NCBI RefSeq assembly: GCF_963676685.1
Contig: NC_092346.1
Location: 96,523,917 to 96,587,916, forward strand
Direction of reading: 5' to 3'
Origin: Mytilus edulis
Taxonomy: Eukaryota > Mollusca > Bivalvia > Mytilida > Mytilidae
Length of the DNA stretch: 64,000 nt
Shown here: one piece after another, positions 55,531 to 64,000 of the stretch
Layout: every line of letters begins with the position of its first letter
Position numbering within the stretch: position 1 is the first letter of the stretch
The notes under the pieces: model-generated
What the model was told of the DNA's origin: nothing
What the model saw: only the letters and a program-made list of their open reading frames with translations
The model's database searches: none
Made by a program: the position numbers and the translations under genes

Positions 55531-56040
55531 CCAAAATGAACGAAAAGCATACAAAAATTATTATAGAACAATAACACAATGACGGTATGTATAAGTACAG
55601 AGCCACGCCATATGTATCGAAGAAACACAAACAGGCATATAGACAAACACTTTAGCAAAAGTCAACATTGTCATACATTTTACAAAAGGCCAATTGTGTA
55701 AGTTAATATAACTAAACTTTACAAAACTGTAGCATGTTCTCGTTCTATTATAATCAAAATGATAAAAAAAAGTCAATTTATTTCGTGAATAAATTGATAC
55801 AAAGACATTTTTCTTATTTCTTATCAGGAATATTAGAAGTCTTTAACAATGTACAATAAATGAAACAAATAATTGGACATGACAATGTTGTGTACGATTT
55901 TATTTAATTAGGCAGTTTCCCTTTAATTCATCTTTGAATGTTGAGTCGTATTTAACGATTATTGTACTTATTATGGTACGACGCTAGATTAAAACTGACG
56001 AGGAAAGGTAACACTCGACCACCGAAAGCTTTATTTTTGT
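55531..56040. other. Non-coding spacer
   Basis: A partial copy of the R4 region (ACGGTATGTATAAGTACAGA) and AT-rich sequence with no gene seen. Confidence 0.4.
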
Positions 56041-56045
56041 GAAGC

Positions 56046-56235
56046 CTAGGTGGTCGTGTGGTCTAGCGGGACGGCTACAGTGCAGGCGATTTGGTGTCAT
56101 GATATCTCAGTAGCATGGGTTCGAATCCCGTCGAGGGAAGAACAAAAAATTTGCGAAAGCAAATTTATAGATCTAACATTGTTGGGTTGGTGTTTAGACG
56201 AGTTGTATATATATATATATTTATATACACACATA
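56046..56235 (+). mobile_element. tRNA-derived SINE
   Basis: The head has pol III promoter boxes: TGGTCTAGCGGGACGG (A-box-like) and GGGTTCGAATCCCGTC (B box) spaced as in a tRNA. A conserved-looking body follows (GCGAAAGCAAATTTATAGAT, TGGTGTTTAGACGAGTTGTA), then a (TA)n tail at 56204-56222. It lacks a foldable 3' acceptor stem, so it is a SINE and not a tRNA gene. Confidence 0.8.
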
Positions 56236-56755
56236 TGATAACCTTGATGAAATGTTTACTGTAAATTATCAACAACAAATATTAAATGTTTAACATTTTT
56301 CGTGTCATTTTTTGTATAGCTAACTAACTATACAGTATGGGAATTTTCATTTCGTTGAAGACCACACGGTGGCCCATTATTGCTTAATATCACTAAATTC
56401 AAAGGTGTTTAGTTTTCTTCTTGGCCATTTCACCACTTCACCTTGATTTTATTGCATTTTTGTAAAATGTGCTTTATTTGATAGGATTTAACACTTTAGG
56501 CATATGGCAGTTGTTATATCTAATAGTTCGTTTCTATGAATGTTACATTGCTGTGTGCATTTTGTTGCATTTCTGTGTTCTGTTATTTTGTTGTTTTCCT
56601 CTTAAAATTGACGTGTTTCCCTCGGTGTAAGTTTGTAACCCGGATTTGTTTTCTCTCAATCGATTTATGACTTTTGAACATGGTAACAAAGCCAAACTAG
56701 TACAAAGTTTAAAAATTCCCCATGTGTCCACAGATGTCACTGTTGTGACGAAACC
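56236..56755 (+). repeat. Spacer block shared with 35.83-36.24 kb
   Basis: CTGTAAATTATCAACAA, CATTTTTCGTGTC, GGTGGCCCATTATTGC and TTTCCCTCGG match the gene A spacer in order. Part of the tandem unit. Confidence 0.65.
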
Positions 56756-56759
56756 TCTC

Positions 56760-58045
56760 TAAATTATTAACATCTATTTTATCAGCAATCAAAGCCGGGC
56801 TTCAAAGTTATTGTGAAACTGTCTATTCTAGAGGTGCCGTGAATCAGATGTGGATACTAAAAAAATCAAAAGATCTTTTTGAGTACATACAATCTAACTC
56901 TCTTTCATCTTGTTATAGTATTAAAACAATTGATTTTTCTACACTTTACACAAGTATTCCACATTCAAAACTGAAAGCCAAATTGAAAAAGTTGATATTG
57001 CTTTGTTTCATAAAAAAGAATGGACAACGTAAATACAAGTATCTTGTCTTAGGGAGGGATAAATTCTACTTGTAAAGGATCACTCTGATTCAAACAAAAA
57101 AATTTCTGAATCTGACATTATCAAGATGCTTGATTTCTTTATTGACAACATATTTGTTACGTTCGAAGGACGTGTTTGTCAACATACTGTCGACATTTCA
57201 ATGGGAACCAATTCTACCCCTCTTCTTGCCAGCTTGTTTCTTTATAATTATGAGGCTGACTTCATACAGGAACTTCTTAGGAAGAAATATAAAAAGTTAG
57301 CAATATCCTTTAACTTAACTTTCCGCTATATAGATGATGTTCTCTCACTAATTAATTCAAAATTGTGTGACTATGTTTAAAGCATCTATCAAATCGAACT
57401 AGAGATAAAAGATACAACAGATACAGTTAAGTCAACTTCATATCTTGACTTACATCTAGAAATTGACAATGAGGGTCGGTTAAAAACTGAACTTTATCAC
57501 AAAAGAGACATTTCAGCTTTCCAATTGTGAACTTTCCATTTCTAAGTAGCAACATTCCAGCATACGGGTATATATCTCCCAATTGATACGATATCCCGTG
57601 CTTGTATTTCCTATAATATATTCACAAGGAAGCTATTAAACCAAGAGTTCCAAATGGTGAAGTTGAAATCATCCCTTCGTAAATTTTACGGACGCCATCA
57701 CGAGTTGGTTGACCGTTATGGAATTATCGTTTCAGAGATGATATCGGATATGTTCCTTACGTCGTAACTTTCATGAATGTGATCTATCTAATTAGACTAT
57801 TTACCGGATGTGTTATAACATGAGCAACAGGACGGGTGCCACATGTGGAGCAGGATCTGCGTACCTTTCAGGAGCACCTGAGATAACCCCCAGTTTTTGG
57901 TGGGGTTAGTGTTGCTTATTATTTAGTTTTATATGTTGTGTCATGTTTACTATTGTTTGTCTGTATGTCTTTTTCATTTTGAGCCATGGCGTTGTCAGTT
58001 TAATTTCGATTTATTGTTAGTCCCTCTGGTATCTTTCGTCCCTCT
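56760..58045 (+). pseudogene. Penelope-like reverse transcriptase pseudogene with R2 tail
   Basis: Translation in broken frames gives IKAGLQSYCETVYSRGAVNQ, MWILKKSKDLFEYIQ, motif A-like IKTIDFSTLYTSIPH (about 56923-56970), motif B-like ISMGTNSTPLLASLFLYNYE and motif C-like FRYIDDVLSL (about 57322-57351), then C-terminal SSLRKFYGRHHELVDRYGI. Stops after GRDKFYL and after CDYV and several frameshifts inactivate it. No GIY-YIG endonuclease is seen. The R2 tail follows. It sits in the spacer after gene B, where the gene A spacer lacks it, so it inserted after duplication or was lost from A. Confidence 0.75.
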
Positions 58046-58049
58046 TTTG

Positions 58050-59620
58050 TGACTACAGCTGATTGAAAGTACATTCCCCATTTCCAAATCAGTACTATCG
58101 TTGATGCACAAGAAAGTAATTGTGTAAATGCAACAACATCTAAATATTCATTGAAAGAGGGGCAAATAAAGACAAGTTAGTATTTTGTAGTTGAAATAAA
58201 CAATTGTAAACTTTAGGTGTTCAGTATTTAAATACAAACTGGGTTTGTAAATAGCGCGTTCAGTGCTCAGTTTTGACGTTTTACGCAACACCTTCTATGA
58301 TAAGTTCAGATCAACAACAAAAAAACGATTAGGAAATTATTTTATTTTAGTCGTTTGGAAAAGAGATTGAGGAGATTATACTCAGGGTTTTTGATCAACT
58401 TCAAAAATCCAATGGGAATATAAAATTTCAAACACATTAAACGAATGGATAACAACTGTCATATTCTTGACTTGGTACAATCAAAAAAAAGGTGGATAAA
58501 ACCTGGTTTTATTGTTAACTAAACCTCTCACTTTTATGACAGTCGCATCAAATAAACAAGTACGTTTCGACACCACAATACTAATCAGTATTACTTGACT
58601 TGGATAGGCTAAAATCACGTCTAAAGAATTGAAGAAAAAAAATCAAAAATATTGTGCCTAATCTGGTTAATGCCATCTATGCCTCATTGTGAAACAAATA
58701 TTTTACTCACCCTTTATTGCTATGAACAGAAAAGAGAAAAAGATCGAGACATTGGTTTGACCCTTTGAATTTGATAATCATAATTCATCATTAATTAATG
58801 TGGTGAGTTTATTCAACACTAGCTAACAATTCATGAAAAAAACATTAAAATTGTCAAAATTATATATAATATATATCAAAAAGGGATAATGAATTTAAAG
58901 AAATGAATAAAATTGGTTTTCGGATTTCTTGTAAAGCATAAAGTAATGCCTCATGCTTAGGGCACACTCATTCAAAAGATCACACCTGTTCAGAGAGTCA
59001 TCCATTTTAAATAACATTCTTTCAAAATTGAAACATTCTATAAAACTTTTAATCTCTATGCATTTTGAATTCACTAGATAAGTAATACATGAGTTTGAGA
59101 AAAATAGAGCTTTCTTGTTACATGTAAAACACCCATGTGCTGACGTAAAGAAACATTATTGGAATGCTTCTAATGGCAAGTCTTTAATTTTGAAAAAAAT
59201 ATTTATAATCAATTGAAATAAATTTTTATTGTATTTTTATCACGCATTTCCTTTTTTAAAAGGTTATCAAGGATTGGTATGGCAGTTCTAATATCACGAT
59301 TATGTTTAAATCTATTTTCTATTGTCATTTTCTAAAGTTGCTTTATTTACTAATTTATATATATTTTTAATAAGAAAAGGATGTTCACTGCATTATTAAC
59401 TAAACTCAACTGACAGCATAAATATATACCAGGCTTAATAGTAAGTTAATGGTGAAAAGTGTCCAGTTACCAAACAATATATCCGAAACATTAAAATAAT
59501 TTTGAATAACATTGAAAATATAAGTCACAATTCAGTTTTGAGATTATTTGATCACCTTGTTTTATCTTTATTTTAAAGATGATATATATATGTATTTATA
59601 TAAGTGTTGATAAATATGCT
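58050..59620 (+). repeat. Spacer block matching 36.39-38.35 kb
   Basis: Begins ACAGCTGATTGAAAGTACAT and ends near TTTGATCACCTTGTTTTATC. It aligns along its length with the gene A spacer with small indels. Non-coding, with an R4 copy at 58.43-58.57 kb. Confidence 0.75.
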
Positions 59621-59624
59621 GATA

Positions 59625-59960
59625 GGTTCACACTGCAGATCAGATCAACTCGATGATCTCGATTGTCCAAATTTCTACGTCAAGCGTGACAAGATTCTTG
59701 ATCGGGCAAGTTTACGACTTCTACCCGACTGCTATCCAACTGTACACTACCTTATCCCGACCATTCACGACTCCATAACGAATAAAACGCGACCACTAAT
59801 TGAATACATATTCGATAATTCCGACCAATTCAAGATCTCTACACGATCTTTTCTCGACTAGCTAGACCAAATCAACTATACTCGATCTCAGTCTGATCTC
59901 GGCCAGACCAGATCGATTTGATCATATAGGGGTCGTAGGGATAGTCGGGCAATGGTCGGG
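59625..59960. repeat. Stretch rich in GATC, CGAC and TCGA words
   Basis: Dense in GATCTC, CTCGAC, CGACC and GATCGG words. Related stretches lie at 61.74-61.91 kb and, in the other orientation, at 39.68-39.84 and 63.34-63.43 kb. An 85-codon open frame here is not supported as a gene. Confidence 0.55.
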
Positions 59961-60243
59961 TATGTACAATTTCAGTATAAAAACACCTGAATTTTTTTTT
60001 TTATATCACCCGCTGCAGCGGATGGTGGCTTTAAGTGTTACCCTTGTCCTTCGTAAGAACGTATAGTTTCCTTTCTGTAATTTTATTTTGCCTCAACCAA
60101 ATTTTATGAAACGCAATACCATAACACACAGATCAAGTACAAAGTTTTTTGTGTCACTTTTACTTTTCTTGAGTAATGACTCTTTATAACGGTATATGCA
60201 TATGCAAGCTTGGGCATTATCTGTTTCTAATAGACACGTTCCC

Positions 60244-63200
60244 CGTTTATTTGGTTAGGTTCAGTAGTTCACAGAAGGTTGAGTAAAATTGTACTTTTAA
60301 AATATCTACATGGAAATAAAGCAGTTTTGCAAGGGGGTTAGAGCTCAGATACTAAAAATAGACAGGTTAATAGCTGTGACGGAGATTGAAGAGAGCGTAG
60401 AAAAGGGGTAGACAGCAAAGGGTGCCGAAAATCTAGATGATGCAGTGGTTTACAAGGCACTGTGTGGGCAGTATAAATAGTAATCACAAAAATACTGAAC
60501 TCCAAGGAAAATTTAAAACAGAAAGTCCCTAATCAAATGGCAAAATCAAAAGTATGAGATACTTGCACGAGCTAAACACAGAGGACCTCAAAGGTTATAC
60601 AAACTTTCTGAAATTCCTGATAGTAAAGTAGGATTCTTTTATGGGAGTGTTATTGCTCTTTTCTTCAAAATGAGATTTGTCACTGGATTAGTACTGATGT
60701 TAGATAGCAATATACATAAATATGTTCATCCTCTTTTCCTTGTTTTCTTACAAATTAAGCCTACTGTTTGTGTCATATATGTGCATATGTATGTAATCAG
60801 TATTTTCCATAGATCTGATACCTAGTACTTGAATGGTTCAAGATATTCTTTTTGGGATATCCATGTCATCAACCTGTCTTTTTTTACTAATAATATTGCA
60901 AAAAGGGATAAGATTCTCATATTTCCCTAAATTTGACCAAAAATAAAATTTCAATACCATTGATAATACCTTTTCTAAAACTGTTAACAAATATCTATCA
61001 CGAATTCAAATAAAAAAATTGTCTTTCATCTCATTTTTGTTAACAGAATTGTATCAAAAATCGTATGAAAAAGTGTTTGTAAACATTCGACCGTACGTTG
61101 ACATAAAGTTGTTAATTTATGTGTCATTTTGGTGTCCTGTGGAGAGTTGTCTCATTGGGAATTATACTACATCTTCTCATTCTTATACTACAAAACATTC
61201 TATATATACGGAAAAAAGGGACAGTAAAATTTTTTATCCCACTCAACAGCTAAAATATAATATTTATGTGCTTAAAAACTAACTAAACACATTTATTTAA
61301 AAAAACAAAACAATTGTTGCCATGACACGGGTTATGTTCTTCTCATATATTTTATGATAGTATGATACTAAACCCCTAACCGGTGGGATTGTGCCTGATA
61401 TTCATACGATAAAGACATAATCTTTCAATCAGTTTAATTGAGGTCTGGAGCTGGCATGTCAGTTAACTGTCCGCCTCCGGGTTCGGGAGTTTCTCGCTAC
61501 ATTGAAGACCCATTTGTGGCCTTCGGCTGTTGTCTGATCTATGGTCGGGTTGTTGTCGCTTTGACACATTCCCCATTTCCTTTCTCAATTTTATTTGATG
61601 GCTAAATTAGTCATCAGCTGTATAATAATGAATTTTAATGCACAGTTACTTTCACATTTAAAAAATCCGCTGGGGCCAAAATGCAGATAATACTTCCCTT
61701 CCGAAACATCCGAGATAAGCCCAGGTTTTATGTAAATATTACCTCGACCAATGCCCGATCGCTTTAAGATCACTGCGACTTCTATATTTTTTTCATCCAA
61801 GACCAGCTCTACCGATACCCGATCTCTATGCGACCACATTCGACCACTCTTCGATCTCTACTCGGCCATACACGAGTATACAAGACTGCTACACGATTCT
61901 CTAAAAATGTGTACGGTTCTGATTAACTTTCATAACTTTGCTTCTGCAAAAATATATTGTCACTTTTTTATTTTTAACTGTACACAAATTCCTCCATGTT
62001 TAGAACGCGTCTGTACTGTTGCAAGGAGGTGTAAAATTTTAAAAAGATAGAACACATATACCAAAGGAACAATCAAACCCAAAGGTCAAACCGACATAAC
62101 CATAGCAAAAATCGAAAGCCGACGAGAAGACAAACAACATAACAGAAAAAAATTAAAAACATAGCAACACGAAACATGGGATGTTCTCAGATGTTTCGGA
62201 AGGGAAGTAGATTCTGCATTTCGGCCCAGAAGATTTTTCAAAATATGAAAGTACTTGTGCATTAAAATTTAGTATTAGACAGCTGATGACTAATTTAGCA
62301 TTCTAGGTTAGTTTTTAAGAACATCAATATTACAGTTTAGCTGTTTAATGGGCTATTTTTGTTTGACTGTCCGTATTTTCAGTATGCCCAGACATTTTTG
62401 TAGTATAAAAATAAGACGTTGTATAATTACTAATGAGACAACTCTGCACAGGACATATAATGACACAGAAGTTAACAACTATATATCGAATGTTTACAAA
62501 CACTATTTTCATACGTTTTTTGATACAATTTAATTTAAAAAATGACAAATGATTTTTATTTGTATTCGTGATGGATATATGTAAACAGTTTCAGAAAAGG
62601 TATCCTTAAGGAGATTGAAATTCTATATTTGGCCAAATTTTGAGAAAATTTGCGACTCTTTGCCCCCTTTTTGCAATTTAATTAGTAAAAAAGGCAGGTT
62701 GTTGCCATGGATACACCAAAAAGAAATATCTTGAACCATCCAACTACTGGCTATCAGATCTATGGAAAATACTGATTACATACATATGCACATATATAAC
62801 ACAAACAGCAGGCTTAATTTGTAAGAAAGCAAGGAAGATGGTAATATTTATGTATATTGCTATCTAATATTAGTACATATCAAGTGACAAATAAATCTCC
62901 TTTGGAAGAAAAGAGCAATAACACTCCCATAAAAAAATCAGCGTCCTATTCTACTTTCAGAAAGTTTTTATAACCATTGGCTTCCTCTTTGTTTAGCTCT
63001 CGCAAGTCTCTCATACTTTTGATTTTGCCATTTGATTAGGGACTTTCCGTTTTAAATTTTCCTCGAGTTCAGTTTTCTTGTGATTACTATTTATACTGCC
63101 CACACAGTGTTCGCCTTGTCAGCCACTGAATATCCAGATTTTTCGGCACCCTTTGCTGTCTTTCCCTTTTAGATTGTTTTCTACGCTCTCTTCAAGCTCC

Positions 63201-63337
63201 GTCATAGCTATTAACCTGTGTATCTGAATCCTAACCACCTTGCCAAACAATCCAACTGCTTTATTTACATGTAGATATTTTAAATGTGAAATTTAACTCA
63301 GACCTTTTGTGAACTACTGAACCTAACCAAATAAACG
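60244..63337. repeat. 3.1-kb inverted-repeat (fold-back) element
   Basis: The left arm begins CGTTTATTTGGTTAGGTTCA and the right arm ends TGAACCTAACCAAATAAACG. Arms pair in order over about 1 kb (60.24-61.28 with 62.31-63.34 kb): GCAGTATAAATAGTAATCAC, TGGGAGTGTTATTGCTCTT, GTTTGTAAACATTCGA, GCTTAAAAACTAACT. The pairing resumes at 61.60-61.72 with 62.18-62.30 kb, after an R3 insertion of ~300 bp in the left arm. The unpaired centre holds a GATC-rich stretch and an inverted R2-like piece. No transposase is visible. Confidence 0.8.
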
Positions 63338-63344
63338 ATTGGTT

Positions 63345-64000
63345 CAGACAGCAGTCGAGTTATATCAATTAAATTTCAGACCAATTCAGACTGGTCGAGT
63401 AAAAATCAGTATAGTCGAGTACAGATATAGGCCATTTCAGACTTTTCCTTATTTTTATCCCAAGTCAGGAGCCTGCAATTCAGTGTTTGTCGTTTGTTGC
63501 TGTGTTACATATTTGTTTTTCGTTCATTTGTTTTGTACATAAATAAGACCGTTGGTTTCTTTGCGTTTAATTTGTTTTACATTTGTCATTTCTGGGCCTT
63601 TTGAAGCTTATTATGCGGGATCAGCTTTACTGATTAATGAAGTTTGTACGGTGTCCTATAGTTGTTGGTGTCTGTGTCATTTAACTCTTTGGCAATCAAC
63701 CACATCTCCTTTTTTTATAATTAGAACATCTTGATATAGAAGAAAACGGGAAATACTGTCTGACATGTGACTGTTCCAAGTGTCCTTATTTTTACAAGCC
63801 CCATGTCATGTAATTACTGGTGATCTACATATAATTCAACATGAACATCTCCGGAAGGTTATATCTATATATCCTAATTTTAGAGAGTCACGACATATCA
63901 ACTTTTGACCCTAGCAATTAAATACTTAAATTAAATAATACTCATAAAACTGGCTGCTGATTTATTTTAAGGAAAATTTGTAAAATTCTTCCAGTTTTAG
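63345..64000 (+). repeat. Spacer block matching the region upstream of gene B
   Basis: Matches 39.78-40.41 kb from TTTCAGACCAATTCAGAC to ATTCTTCCAGTTTT at the window edge. In the earlier copy this point is about 330 bp before the TATA box and 440 bp before the fp-4 B start codon. Confidence 0.85.

Noticed and set aside
56046..56130. A tRNA gene
   Set aside because: A and B boxes are present but the acceptor stem does not close, and a SINE body and AT tail follow, so it was annotated as a SINE.
59604..59861. 85-codon open frame in the GATC-rich stretch
   Set aside because: The same kind of sequence at 61.75-61.9 kb is open in a different way. It follows repeat composition and lacks any domain.

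Overview
The window looks like nuclear DNA of a marine mussel, most likely Mytilus. It is AT-rich and intron-rich, full of dispersed repeats, and carries two tandem copies of a secreted histidine-rich gene that I identify as mussel foot protein 4 (fp-4), the metal-binding protein of the byssal thread-plaque junction. The identification rests on two signature repeats in one protein: His-rich decapeptides of the HVHKHRVLHK type and Asp-rich 11-mers including DDHVNDIAQTA. As I recall, these are the defining repeats of mcfp-4 from Mytilus californianus.

Layout. 1-16.3 kb holds no host gene that I can support. It contains a decayed LINE (3.6-5.8 kb, +), a short minisatellite, a dispersed repeat, a nearly full-length but frameshifted LINE with target-site duplications (7.1-12.6 kb, -), a Penelope-like fragment (12.8-13.4 kb), a 5'-truncated LINE insertion (13.6-14.3 kb) and more fragments. 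Gene A (fp-4 copy 1) runs 16.69-32.90 kb in five coding exons plus a 3'UTR exon. The 33.7-40.4 kb spacer holds a dead Tc1 transposase interrupted by a MITE. Gene B (fp-4 copy 2) runs 40.85-53.30 kb in six coding exons plus a 3'UTR exon. The 54-64 kb spacer holds a MITE, a SINE, a Penelope-like pseudogene and a 3.1 kb fold-back structure.

Both fp-4 reading frames were assembled by hand from GT-AG junctions. Every coding intron is in phase 1, and the spliced lengths (2082 and 3204 nt) are multiples of three. The shared plan is: signal peptide, short linker, one large repeat exon, a 126-nt exon with two cysteines, then an exon of 11-residue repeats ending in a Tyr/Asp-rich tail. Gene B differs from A in three ways. 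It has an extra exon of His/Arg/Ser/Tyr decapeptides. It has about 25 copies of a cationic Tyr-rich 13-mer (KRHVRKYGAKRYG type) in front of the His-rich array. It has lost 168 bp from the last exon between 8-bp direct repeats.

The two genes lie in a tandem segmental duplication with a period of about 24 kb, because introns, promoters and spacers all align. The last ~650 bp of the window match the sequence that ends about 440 bp upstream of gene B's start codon, so a third fp-4 copy probably begins just past the right edge. All intron and exon calls come from sequence reading alone; no transcript or database search was available.
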